This document shows positions 23,853 through 34,254 of a DNA stretch of 64,000 nucleotides, piece by piece. How positions within the stretch are numbered: position 1 is the stretch's first letter; the number at the start of each line of letters is the position of its first letter. A program made the position numbers and the translations under genes. Below the pieces are notes generated by a model. It searched no databases, was not told the DNA's origin, and saw nothing but the letters and a program-made list of their open reading frames with translations. This stretch comes from Pararge aegeria (Eukaryota > Arthropoda > Insecta > Lepidoptera > Nymphalidae), in the NCBI RefSeq assembly GCF_905163445.1, contig NC_053182.1, positions 4,774,001-4,838,000 of the forward strand. The letters are read 5' to 3'.

Positions 23853-23975
23853 ATTTAAAAAAAATATAAGGCAAATACGAAGGCTGTTAAGACTAAGAGA
23901 TATTATATAGAGCTTGAAACCAAATCTGTGGAGAATTATATTATACATTTCATAATAAAGATCTAAGGTACATCA

Positions 23976-23981
23976 TTTATT
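23976..23981 (-). terminator. Candidate PRMT3 poly(A) signal
   Basis: AATAAA on the minus strand, about 195 nt downstream of the PRMT3 stop. It is one of several AT-rich candidates and is offered only as a plausible site. Confidence 0.3.
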
Positions 23982-24175
23982 TTGTTGTCTGCACATCTAT
24001 TGCTTATTCTATAGGTCTGATTGAGACATGTGCAGCATGCATTTTTTAGACTATATCACATTTTCATACACAAATTTTAGTAATGACCTTCACACAGTAT
24101 AAGCTTTAACAGAACTCTTTCGAACTTAACTAAACACTCTTGTTCAGTCTAAAAAACTAATTTTAGTTGACATAT

Positions 24176-25735
24176 TTAACTAAGTATAAACTTATGGCTC
24201 TTTCCAAAAATATTTATTAATACAGAGAGTCCTCTGACATCTGTTTTTAGACGACTGCAAGTGATTGTGCCTTCAATGACATCCCCTTTTTTGACCTCTT
24301 TACAATCTCTGAAAAAGAATAATGTTTGTTTCCAATGTGTTGGAGTTTCGTGTGGGCCTGTCGAGAAGGAAACAGTTTGTGGTAACTCAAAGAATGTATC
24401 AAAATAACCAACAAGGGATGTCACAAATCCGTCTGAAATTATTGGTAGTTTAAATTCAGAGGTAAAATTTACTATGTCAGTACTACAAGTATACAAGTCA
24501 ATATCTTTAACAATACATGGTTCAGATATTATGTGGTTAGATGACACAATATCTACACTTGCTTCTCTTACCACCTCTGATTTCATACAGTTCATTTTAT
24601 ATCCATACACATCTGACCAGAACTCTATTAACTTTTTGTGCATGTCAGTATCTCCATTTGCTACAAGACTTATGTTACATCTATTTGGTAACAATATTCC
24701 TCCAGGATTTAAGCAATTATCTCTAGCATATATGACACTGTCCAACATCCCTTCAAAGAGTAAAAAGTATCCCATCCATTCTGATACAATAATATCAACT
24801 TTACTATCCAATTTTGTATTTTCAAGCCTGCCCTTTACTGTTTTAATAACATTTTCTAGTTTATTTTCCCTTATTATATCCATAGCATGGTATATTACAT
24901 CAGATTGATCTAAGGCATACACTTTTTTAGCTCCTGCTGTAGCTGAAAACATGGACAGTATTCCTGTTCCACACCCTAAATCAAGGACCACTTTGTCTTT
25001 TATACTGTTTGTATTCTTTAAAATAGCATCCTTATAGCTTTGTGTACGAACCTTATCTGATAACATGTCATAGTGAATACCAAAATGTGCATAACTGTTG
25101 AAATATCCTTCATCGCATTCTAAAGGAACTTTGGAGACACAGTCGACTATTAATGTACTATCGCCTATATTATTCACAGAACCTCCATCTACAATAGATT
25201 GCATCGATACCTGCATTGTACTCATATCCTCCTTAGCCATCTGGAGGTGAGTCTGACTTTCTTTAAACTGTTCAGTCAACGACTGTATAGTCCTTTGCAG
25301 TTCAAGGAAATGGGCTTGAGATAAAGTAACTACACCATTTTCTACATTCGCGTGATACGTTTTCGGAGAGTGCGACTTTTCTGTTATAGAATCGAAGTCA
25401 AACATTAACCACTCATCATTTCCTACGGGCTGTAAGTACTTTTCATCGTCCCAAAGCGACTTGTCAGCACGCATTATATCCTCAGCGTTTGATTTATGAG
25501 TTTTAATATAATTTATTAACTTGATGTATGAATAGCAGTCCATATTAAACTTGATTTTCAGAGTACTCAAGTCAAATCCGTGTACTTTCTCACAGTGAAC
25601 GACAGTTTCATCGACATTCGGAAATATATTTGAGCAAAATAAGCACGTAACTGGTGTTTCGGTAGCCTCCATTTCTTGCCATTCGTCCTCTTGGTAATGC
25701 TCGTCGTCCGAGCTAAGATCCGGTACGTCAGACAT
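24176..25735 (-). CDS. PRMT3: Protein arginine N-methyltransferase 3 (PRMT3/Art3-like), single exon
   Basis: Type I arginine methyltransferase. In other animals PRMT3 is cytosolic and methylates ribosomal protein S2 (family knowledge). The 519-residue frame is uninterrupted. An N-terminal C2H2 zinc finger (Cys31, Cys34, His47, His52) is the feature that separates PRMT3 from other PRMTs. A helical, probably coiled-coil linker spans about residues 139-180. The catalytic core has the YFxxY motif (211-215), SAM-binding VVLDLGCGTGIL (249-260), the double-E loop with Glu319 and Glu328 in SEWMGYFLLFE, and the THW loop (466-468). All key catalytic residues are present and the length matches the family. 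The ATG at 25735 is the first in frame and gives the expected acidic N-terminus. It is transcribed away from IFT80, with 482 bp between start codons. The lack of introns is notable beside heavily split neighbours. Confidence 0.96.
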   Translation of the reverse strand: MSDVPDLSSDDEHYQEDEWQEMEATETPVTCLFCSNIFPNVDETVVHCEKVHGFDLSTLKIKFNMDCYSYIKLINYIKTHKSNAEDIMRADKSLWDDEKYLQPVGNDEWLMFDFDSITEKSHSPKTYHANVENGVVTLSQAHFLELQRTIQSLTEQFKESQTHLQMAKEDMSTMQVSMQSIVDGGSVNNIGDSTLIVDCVSKVPLECDEGYFNSYAHFGIHYDMLSDKVRTQSYKDAILKNTNSIKDKVVLDLGCGTGILSMFSATAGAKKVYALDQSDVIYHAMDIIRENKLENVIKTVKGRLENTKLDSKVDIIVSEWMGYFLLFEGMLDSVIYARDNCLNPGGILLPNRCNISLVANGDTDMHKKLIEFWSDVYGYKMNCMKSEVVREASVDIVSSNHIISEPCIVKDIDLYTCSTDIVNFTSEFKLPIISDGFVTSLVGYFDTFFELPQTVSFSTGPHETPTHWKQTLFFFRDCKEVKKGDVIEGTITCSRLKTDVRGLSVLINIFGKSHKFILS

Positions 25736-26217
25736 TTTGTATTAAACACTTTAATGAATTTTAATTTGATATAATATAGCGATTTTAACTTAGAATTCTT
25801 AAACCTTCAAAACCCATGTGGTAATTGGTAGGTAAATAATTAATGACATGACGATGACATTTAATTAATTTTAACGTCAAAAGCGATATGTCATAGTGGT
25901 GTTGCCGTTGCATACTTTGCGAACGAATGAATTAATGTTGTAATTTTTAAACAGTAATATTGTAAAAACAGATCCAATGCTTTCTTTAGTGTTAAAGATT
26001 TATTACTATTATCCCTTCGTTTTTGTGTCCCTAAAGGACTATCAATATTCTTTAGTAATGATTAAAGAAACAGTATTTTAAAAGTAAAGCTATTTTATTT
26101 GCAATGCTGCTATTACAAAAAATAGTGAGATTGCTTTTGTGGCGCTAAATTTGCTTTCCGTTGTCCTAGTAACAACATTCAAACTTTGTGAAAAGGGGAC
26201 AGAAACTGTATATCAAA
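25736..26217. promoter_or_regulatory. Shared divergent promoter region, PRMT3 / IFT80
   Basis: The 482 bp between the two start codons should contain both transcription starts. It is free of recognisable mobile elements, unlike most of the window. It includes an X-box near the IFT80 side. I see no clear TATA box placement. Confidence 0.6.
26160..26173 (+). promoter_or_regulatory. RFX X-box motif upstream of IFT80
   Basis: GTTGTC-CT-AGTAAC is an imperfect 6-2-6 inverted repeat. Each half matches the RFX half-site GTTRCC at five of six positions when read inward. It ends 44 bp before the IFT80 ATG, a position typical of ciliary-gene X-boxes. Binding is inferred, not shown. Confidence 0.65.
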
Positions 26218-29200
26218 ATGAAATTGAAAATATCTTTTTTTAAAGAACCCAAACATGTTGGAGTTGTTTCTTGCGTCAGCTGGAACAATATTGAAGACGT
26301 TTTCTCATGCGGGTACTAGTTTACATTTTCCAGCATAGAAATTTTGAAGTAAGAACTGGAATCATAAAATTTAACTAAAGTTTTTGATGCATTTTTAGAG
26401 ACGATCACAAGCTTCTAAAGTGGAATCTTGTTAATGGTGAATGTTTAGTCGTAGCTACGCTACCGGAAGATTTTTATCCAATATGCATGCACTTGTTTCC
26501 AAAAGTAAACATCGGTGGTAACAAGCACCAGCAAGATGTTATTTTGATTGCATGTGCCGATGGCAAGTAAGTTTCATTTAAAATTATTTTTATACATATA
26601 AATAATTCCGTATTTTCTGGCACTCAAACCCATTTAGTAAGGATTCTGTCTAAACTGTCTGCTTCTACTTACTTTAATCAGACATAGACTTTTTTATGAA
26701 TAATCCCTTTTACACTGCACTGTATTTATGACGTACTCGTCAGTCAGGTTTGGTACTTTTAAAATCTTTTCTTTAGTCTTTTCCATACTCCACCGTATTA
26801 AATTGACTATTATTTTTTGGTTTACAATTACTTAGTAAACTTATTACTTATTTAACTAATTACTAAATACAATAAAGAGTGCCATGATGAATACTGTCTG
26901 CTTTCATCAAGATACTCTATGTTGCGTTCAGTGTTATTTGTGCGTACAGTCAGACCAACCCTTTGGGCCAGCTTTTTTGACACCAGTAGGAATATCTCAA
27001 ATCGTTACTCAGACTTTTTTTATCGTCATCGACGATATAATGGATAGACATAAATTTCTCGATATGCACTTGCCAGCCCTACAGCCTAAGAGGAAATTAA
27101 CTGCTGTGTTTCATAGGTACTTAAAAACATTTAATATTTTGTCTAGATTTCATATTGTAAATAACAACGGTCGCATAGAAAAAAGTGTCACGGCTCATCA
27201 AGGTGCGTGTTTAGCAGCGCAGTGGAGTCCTGATGGAGCAGGTCTTCTAACAGGTAAACAAACATGGAAACAATACGAAATGATATTTTTATTCAGAGAC
27301 TTGCAATTTTTATGTAACTTTCCCTTCAATGGTTTTTTTTTTTTAGCTGGAGAGGATGGATTCGTAAAAGTTTGGTCCCGCAATGGTCTTTTGCGATCTG
27401 TTATAATACAGTCTGATGAGCCATGTTACAATGCTATTTGGAATCCTGACAATAGCTCAATTTTGTACACGAAAGGAAATTCACTTGTGATTAAACATTT
27501 AAACTCCAGTACTAAGGTGACCAAGGTAGGCAAATTATTTAAATAAAACCTAGAATTTATATTATATATACAAAATATATATAAATATTGATAAACAAAA
27601 CGTGGGTATAAAAAAACGATTTAGATATTAGAAACGAACACACAGTAGTGGCTTCAATATATTGAGAGTAACTGCTAAGATTCTTCTGCGGTAAGAGTCT
27701 CTTTCCACAATAAGAAGGGGTTAAGACCGTAGTCCACCACGCTGGCCGAGTACGGTTTGGTGGACTCCACATGCCGTTGAGACAATTATGAAGAACTCTC
27801 AGGCATGCATGTTTCCTAACGTGTTTTCCTTCACCGTAAGCCGGAGTAAAAATAAAATTAATAAACTAACTTAAGTGAAGTTCCAAAAACAATGCTGTTT
27901 AATATTTATAGGAATAATGTAATTAAGTGTATAATACACACTTAAGTAATATTTTTACTCTCTAAGAAAGAAGAAACAAGTATGCTCATTAAGAAACGCA
28001 TACACCAACGACATAAAACAACACATTGAACATAAGTTGTACATTTCGCGGCTTTATCGCTAAAAAGCGATTTCTCTAAATTATGTATCTACTCTCTTTT
28101 ACAGTGGAAAGCGCATGATGGCATAATTTTATGCATAGCGTGGAATGCAAACAATAATCTCATTATTTCTGGCTCCGAAGATGGGTTTTCTAAGGTAAGA
28201 AACGGTTTTTGTTTGCAATAAAGATTCACGAAGACAGTCAACATTCCGTTCCGGTTTTATAAGGTAGTAATTAAAAGCATAAGAAAATATAAAAACAAGA
28301 TGCAGCCTATTCCGACAATATTTGAAATTCAGAATTCATTTATTTCAAGTAGGCCTAATATAAGCCATTTTGAAACGTCAAGTCTGCTCTGAAGATAATT
28401 TTTTTTATTTATTGTTTTTAATTCCGTGGGAGTGCCATGAATGCTTTTCCGAGATAAAAAGTATCTTGTAACACAATTTTAACTAATCGAAGAAGTGATG
28501 GAGTCGAGAGTTATATGAGGGTTTTGCGAGTTTGGAGTTGAAAAAATGAGGCTTCTGATCGCCTCAGATGGAGAAATTTGCTTGACCAAGCCAAGGCCCA
28601 CTCGGGTTATATATATACATAATTTTACATGAATTTTCCTTGAGTAGCCGTTCCCCGCTACTTCTATTTCGTCTGAGGTTGACTCAGTTGATTAAAATAT
28701 ACATGAAATGCTCTTGCAGCCTTTTCTTTCTTAACTTTAAATGGGGAACAGTTCTGCATACAACATGTTTGCGAACTTAACAGTTCACGCAACGGATTAA
28801 GAAAGGTATCAAAAGGAAAAAGTTCCCCGTTTATGCACCATTTTTCATTGATAATCCACCAATAGTAGGGCTATTGGTCGTAGCGAGTTATATAGCACCT
28901 TCTTGAATAGATGGACTCTCCAACACAAAAAGATTTTTCAAAGAAACTGTTTAGCTAGTATCGCTTATGTACGTTTTTATAACATTTTATAGATTTGGGA
29001 TTCATTTGGTCAGCAAATTTCGGTGAGCGTGAAACATGATCAGCCAATCACAAGCGTTAGTTGGTCACGAGCCGGAGATATGTTCATAATTGGAAGCTTT
29101 AATTTAATACGGCTTTGTAATGCAAATGGAGTAAGTAATGTGAAATATATCAATCAAGTAACAGTTCAAATTTTAAAAACAGTTTCGTGGAGTAAGTTAA

Positions 29201-32200
29201 GTCAAATATGTCAATCCAGTAACAGCTTAAATTTCAAAAACAGTTTGTTCAGACGAAATGAATCTGAGCATGTAACATCTTACGCGTAGATGTCGATGCT
29301 CCAGATCTTCAAGACCAACTGTGCCTCAAAAGCAAATAACCTTCGTCTACGAAAAGATGATTGTTTGATGGAGTTGTTCGTGATGCCTTTTTGTAGCACT
29401 GTTTCACGAAGCATAGAACATACCGTGTTCATTATCGTCATTCACAGCCCTGCTTGAACGGCAATGCTCAGTAAAATCTCTTCAATGTCGGATGAACAGC
29501 ATTGGTCCGTGAATTGCTGGATTTCTCTTGTAAAAAATGAATAGATGTTTAATACCAGGTCCTCTAAGTTTTAATTTTAATTGGTATGTATCAATTAGAT
29601 CATATTCTGATCATATTCATCATATTCATCATATTCTGATCATATTCATCATATTCATCATATTCATCATATTCATCATATTCTGATCATATTCATCATA
29701 TTCATCATATTCTGATCATATTCATCATATTCATCAGATTCTGATTATATTCTGATCATATTCTGTAATAGTGGATTTAGTGATTCGAAATCTTATATAT
29801 AATACTGACATATCTTATAAGTTATAACAAAGCGTTAAGTTTTAAAACTGTTTCAGTGGTCTCACTGTCTTGATCGTCCTTCAACTGGCAGCATTTACAG
29901 CATTGCATGGTCCTCCGATGGCACACAATTGGCTGCAGCGTGTGCTAATGGCCATGTTTTATTTGCACATATTATTGACAGGTTCTGCATCTTTTAAATC
30001 GTATTTTGAAACAACTATTATCTTTATAAATTTATTGCCAGTGATTCATTAGATCATCAGATTTTTAATCCACCAATCTATCCATCCAATCAGCCTATTA
30101 TTATTATAAATTGTTTCTCCTCTGCTCGATCAACTACTGCTCATCTAAATTTATTTGTAATTTATCAAAATATATTTTTTGTTTTTTTCGATTTTAGGGA
30201 ATATACTTGGAAGAATTACGCGTGTACGCAATTTGGGCGTAAAGTTGTCGCCATCAAAGACATATTAACTGATCAAAATGATCAACTCGATTATCCAGAC
30301 AGGGTAATACAAATCGCGTTGGGTTTTAAGCACTTAGTAATAGCTACGGTGAAACAATGTTTCATACACAAATTGACGTCATGGAATACACCTGTAACAT
30401 TTGATCTTAAGGAAGGAACTATCAGCATGGTTTTGTTAGCAGAAAGGTAAATAAAAAAAACTCATATACAAATGTTTTGTTAAATAGTAAAATGCAAAAC
30501 ATTCAAATGTATAACCTAAAATGAGAAATATAGAAAGTATTAATATCATTTAAATTGATTAATGATTGTTATTTAAATGATTTTATATTCTAGGTGTTTG
30601 TGTGTAATAGAACGAGCTGGTATCTCCATATACAGTTATATGGGTCGTTTGCTTGCAAGCCCACGATGTGGATCACGACCAGAAACCATAGGGAGAGCTG
30701 CAGTGTCCTTAGGACCAGATTCGTTGGCTTTGATTGACCAAACTGACAGAAAAAGTACGAAAAACATTTCCTAATGATGAAATTATATTCAATAAAATTT
30801 ACTTTTAAGATTTGATAAGTTTAACATATAAATATGGCCTTATATTTTAATCAAACATAAATCATCATTTCCAGTAATGCAAGTATTCGATTTACCCACT
30901 GGATTAGTTGTACGCAGTTCAGTGGACAATACAGTCACGAAACTGGCCCATAAAATGACCGTGTCAAGTATAGCGCTAAGCCAAACTGGACCAATCGGTG
31001 AAAGACAAATTGCTTTGCTTGATTATAATAGGGACTTATATGTAGTCACAGTTAAAGATCCTAAGTCAAAATTCACAAAACTGGGTAAGTTATCTCTTAA
31101 AGTAAGTCATTGAATCAGAGATAAGTAGAATCTGTTGATTATCCTGTATTATGACGAATTGCAATAATAAAGTGGCAGTAGATAAACCCTCGACTATGTA
31201 TGGAGCCGGAGCGAAGCGCTGGACACAAATGGCATAAGGACATGATCTGTGGAAATCACTACAAGGGATATATTCAGTTGCCAAAGCCCATCGTTTGAGG
31301 TGATGGCCTGGTGAATGCGTTGTATTTTTTAGAGTTTTATAAACTCTAGGACATAAACATTAGAGTTGTATAAACTCTAAATAAACGTATTGATTTTAAT
31401 CATATATTTGAAGAATCCATATGCGTATAGTACTGATTTTAAACACAATAAAAGATGAGTACTAATAAACTAATAATAAATAATTTAACAATTTAAACAA
31501 CAAATGAATATTAAAATTTTTAAATTAATACGCCAGGGTCTCAAGTGCTAAGTATAATATGGAGTGCAGACACCGAGTTGCTTGTTGGTTTACGGGCAAA
31601 CTCTGCTGTTGCCTGGTGTTGCACGCGTGCTGCGACACAGCCTGACTGGCTTGCACTTACCACCGTCAGCAAAGACATTACGTACGTACCAGACGACAAG
31701 ATTATTAATAGCATAATTTAATGTAGCTTTTTGATGTGATACATCTATAGGTGGAGGGTAAACCTGATTTTTGGCGTGGCGACACAGGCCGTGGCGACTA
31801 ATCGCCTCGCTGCTGTATGATAGAATATATTTACGTTAATGAAAGTACTTAAGATGTAACCTTTTTTTTTGTTTTGTCAAATTTTTTAATTAAAACATTT
31901 TGTACATGAACAAAATAATGTAGTCATCATTTTCTGAAAAAAAATCTTAATATTGAATTTTTTTATCATGTCATATTATTTAGTTCCTTGTCATAGTCTG
32001 TACTTTTGTGCTTTTACTTGTACAAAATAATTTCGATGTTGCACATTTGCCAGGCGTCCCGTGACGGCTCACATTTTTTTAAACTTAGTTAATTATAGGT
32101 TTTACATTCTCCTAGATCCTTTTACTACAAAATATTTTGATCATTGTTAATCTAAAATAATTGCGTTAAATCAAATACTTTGTTTAAATTGTATGTATGT

Positions 32201-33459
32201 TTGAAATTGTGATTAGTATTTGTAGCGAAAATGTTATTCTTGAATGTTATTATTAAGCATACGAAAACGTCATAATACCTACCTGTTTTGAGACATTAAA
32301 ATGTGGAATAATAAGAGATACACTGTGGTACTTAAGTAATGAAATAATGATAACATCTATAGAAACATCCAATAATCATCGTACTAGGTTTTTTTTAAAT
32401 AATTTAACCTTTACAATAATTGTTTTAGTGATTTAGGTCGCAATCCCTGCTTGCTAAGCGTTGAAGAAGGCGTCGTTTGTATCTGCCGTGGTAATGGATC
32501 TCTTCTTCATGTTGCGCTTGCTGCCTTTCCTGAGAAATTATTGAAACACGTAGCAGCTAACATGTGGCAAGATGCATTACACGTAATATTTTACTATTTT
32601 TTTTCTAGTTACGACTTCACCTTTAGGAAGTCTTAAATATTCATTTTTGATTTTGTTAATCGTAAGTACTTTTTTGATGTGAAACATCTATAGGCGGAGG
32701 GTAAACTTGATTTTTGGCGTAGCGACACAGGCCGTGGCGACGCATCAAATTCAAATTCAAAATTTCTTTATTCATGTAGGCCTATCACAGGCACTTATGA
32801 GGCGTTCATACATATTTGTTTACATAATTGTAACGGGATGGTGATAACTTCGTTCGCCAACTGAAATCTAAAGCTACGAGGGTTCCAAACGCGCCCTGGT
32901 CTAAGAAGAGCCCACAACAAACTTAGTCGGGTAAATTTATTTTTTTGTTATCACCATCTTCCAGTAAATTTAAATTAAGCTATGAAGCTAAAGCAATTCA
33001 CACCCAAGCTTTATTATCGTTTAAATAATCCTTAATATTATAATAGGACGCGTCATCGCATCGTCACGCTATATGATTGAATTTTTATATTTCGTATGTT
33101 ACAATAAAAATGAATATTAATTTTGTAATAACAGTCATTATTAACCTACTTACAAATAGGAGTGGTTATCCTCTTGGTTGTATTTTTTTTTATTTGTGGA
33201 ACAAATTTGTAATGCTTTATCTTTTCATTATGCAATATTTGCAATAACTTACAGAAAACAATTTTGATTTTTCACATCTGCCAGGCGTCCCGTGACGGCT
33301 CACACGTTTTTTTTCCAGCTTTGCCGCACGGTAGAAGATGAGACTCTTTGGGCATGTCTAGCGGTATTAGCTTGGCAACATAATCAGCTGGCAGTCGCAG
33401 AAGAGGCATTTGCCTTGATACATCAGTACTACCAAGTCTGCTACATTCAACATTTGAGA
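26218..33459 (+). CDS. IFT80: Intraflagellar transport protein 80 (IFT80/Oseg5), 13 exons
   Basis: IFT-B complex subunit with two WD40 beta-propellers, needed to build cilia. In insects these are mainly sensory-neuron cilia (family knowledge). Exons: 26218-26312, 26399-26566, 27147-27253, 27347-27525, 28105-28194, 28993-29130, 29857-29981, 30198-30446, 30594-30754, 30875-31084, 31537-31681, 32429-32582, 33319-33459. Together they encode 654 residues with every junction in phase. The start MKLKISFFKEPKH matches the conserved IFT80 N-terminus. Typical WD blocks include IWDSFGQQ, GEDGFVKVWSRNG and FDLKEGTISMVLLAE, and the LCRTVEDETLWACLA segment follows the propellers. Vertebrate IFT80 is about 777 residues, so roughly 120 C-terminal residues are not accounted for. 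Reading past 33459 meets a stop at 33478-33480. A short candidate last exon lies at 34222-34254. Introns hold SINE, MITE and LINE insertions. Confidence 0.95.
27693..27850 (-). repeat. SINE family B, partial
   Basis: 'aagaaggggttaagaccgta', 'gtttggtggactccac' and 'caggcatgcatgtttcctaa' blocks, truncated after 'ccttcaccgt'. It is in IFT80 intron 4. Confidence 0.65.
28325..28400 (-). repeat. LINE 3' tail family F, short fragment
   Basis: 'attcatttatttcaagtagg' followed by 'cctaatataagccattttga', matching the terminus of the LINE at 12.3-12.9 kb in reverse. It is in IFT80 intron 5. Confidence 0.6.
29600..29766 (+). repeat. Two-unit higher-order minisatellite
   Basis: Alternating 9-bp CATATTCAT and 11-bp CATATTCTGAT units in runs such as 11-9-9-11-9-9-9-9-11. 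The mixture of two unit lengths forms a small higher-order pattern inside IFT80 intron 6. There are no spacers, so it is not a CRISPR. Confidence 0.85.
31722..32076 (+). repeat. MITE-like element, copy 1
   Basis: Starts 'tttgatgtgatacatctata' (a GATGT...ACATC mini-hairpin), then 'ggcgacacaggccgtggcga', and ends 'ccaggcgtcccgtgacggct' plus CAC. The same start and end recur at 32672 and 33304. It lies in IFT80 intron 11. Confidence 0.6.
32668..33304 (+). repeat. MITE-like element, copy 2, split by a LINE tail
   Basis: Same ends as copy 1 (gatgtgaaacatctatagg, and 'ccaggcgtcccgtgacggct'). The interior is interrupted at 32747-33056 by a family E LINE tail flanked by CGCATC on both sides (32741-32746 and 33057-33062), a likely target-site duplication. 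Its right end lies 14 bp from the IFT80 exon 13 acceptor. Confidence 0.6.
32747..33056 (-). repeat. LINE 3' tail family E inserted in MITE copy 2
   Basis: Reverse orientation. Begins with the TTCAAATTCAAAATTTC terminus, then 'gtaggcctatcacaggcact', 'tacgagggttccaaacgcg' and 'ttatcaccatcttccag', and ends near 'cttaatattataatagga'. It is flanked by a CGCATC duplication. Confidence 0.7.
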
Positions 33460-33689
33460 GTGAGTTTCAACTCTATTTAAAAAAAGTAGAAGCCCTTAAA
33501 GTGTTATGTTAAAAGTTTTTTTTTGTAATTTTACTTGAGTTTTAGAATAGTTATCTGAAAACTCAAAGAGCCTCAAATGCGTTGCTGGCATTTTGAGGAA
33601 TTTGTATATCTGCCTCCTGAACATTTCAAAATCGCTGTTCTGAGGGAGGTGAGGCCCACAGAGATAACATAGAGATTGTTTTTCACAAT

Positions 33690-33875
33690 CTTAGTTATTC
33701 AGCAAGAAATGCTCTTTGTCGACACGAGATTGTCGGTAGGGTGATAACTAGCGACGATCAAAGCTTCCCACCAGACTAGACCAGATAAATTAGTGTAAAG
33801 AACCGAACCCGGGACCTACAACTCAAAATCACATCGCTTAGGGAGTTCGTCAGAAGAGATTTCCGATTGTAAAGC
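33690..33875 (-). repeat. SINE family C, reverse copy
   Basis: The reversed head includes GAACCCGGGACCTACAACTC (B-box complement), and the body includes 'cccaccagactagaccagat'. It lies after the last confident IFT80 exon. Confidence 0.55.
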
Positions 33876-33936
33876 AGCCGGCCGACTACGTGTTAGTAGG
33901 TATAGGTACTTCGACGTACATTTAAATATAATAAAT

Positions 33937-34153
33937 AACACACATCGCCATCTAGCCCCAAAGTAAGCGTAGCTTGTGTTATGGGTACTGAGATAGCTGA
34001 TAATACACATAAATACTTATAATATACAGATAAACACCCAGACACTGAAAAACATTCATGTTCATCACACAAACATTCTCTAGTTGTGGGAATCGAACCC
34101 ACGGCCTTGGACTCAGAAAGCAGGGTCGCTGCCCACTGCGTCACTGGGCCGTC
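33937..34153 (-). repeat. SINE family A
   Basis: Full-length body with the head at the high end ('gtgggaatcgaacccacgg', 'cactgcgtcactgggccgtc'). It ends about 70 bp before the candidate last IFT80 exon. Confidence 0.75.
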
Positions 34154-34221
34154 AAATATATTTGTTTATTTGCATGTTTTGAAGCTGATACGACAGCTCA
34201 CGGTACCTACCATTTTTACAG

Positions 34222-34254
34222 AGTACGATTCCAGAGAAACTACCCGTCAACTAA
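34222..34254 (+). CDS. IFT80: Candidate short terminal exon of IFT80
   Basis: After a TTTTTACAG acceptor, phase 0 reads STIPEKLPVN then TAA. Joined to the previous exon it gives YIQHLR-STIPEK, which lines up with the position where other IFT80 proteins read Y-I-x-x-I-K-x-L-P. The stop would end the protein at 664 residues. An AATAAA at 34467-34472 could serve as poly(A) signal. The exon is so short that chance cannot be excluded. Confidence 0.35.
   Translation, partial: STIPEKLPVN

Larger units (their letters stand above)
14463..24175. other. Gene-poor interval between PDE1 and PRMT3
   Basis: About 9.7 kb with no supported coding gene. It may include a long PDE1 3' UTR. A plausible transcript end lies at about 22100 (GAAATAAAG followed by a GTGTTTTATT-like element), but it could equally be unrelated. 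It holds a foldback-family element (15.88-16.15 kb), RTE and family G LINE remnants (16.5-17.1 kb), several perfect hairpins (19.1, 19.6, 21.0, 21.15 and 23.8 kb) and a tRNA-like SINE near 23.3 kb. Most of the rest is AT-rich with nothing recognisable. Confidence 0.5.

Noticed and set aside
24474..24908. 144-residue plus-strand frame inside PRMT3
   Set aside because: It is the antisense shadow of the PRMT3 coding sequence.
26884..27546. 220-residue open frame read straight through IFT80 introns
   Set aside because: Only the parts at 27147-27253 and 27347-27525 match IFT80. The rest lacks similarity and is interrupted by consensus splice sites, so the spliced model is preferred.
29600..29766. 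Regular short repeats that resemble a CRISPR array
   Set aside because: Units are 9 and 11 bp with no spacers and lie in a eukaryotic intron. This is a minisatellite.
33898..34155. Possible tRNA gene (A-box and B-box-like words)
   Set aside because: The tRNA-like head belongs to the repeated SINE family A. No proper acceptor stem can be drawn, and the same sequence recurs about eleven times.
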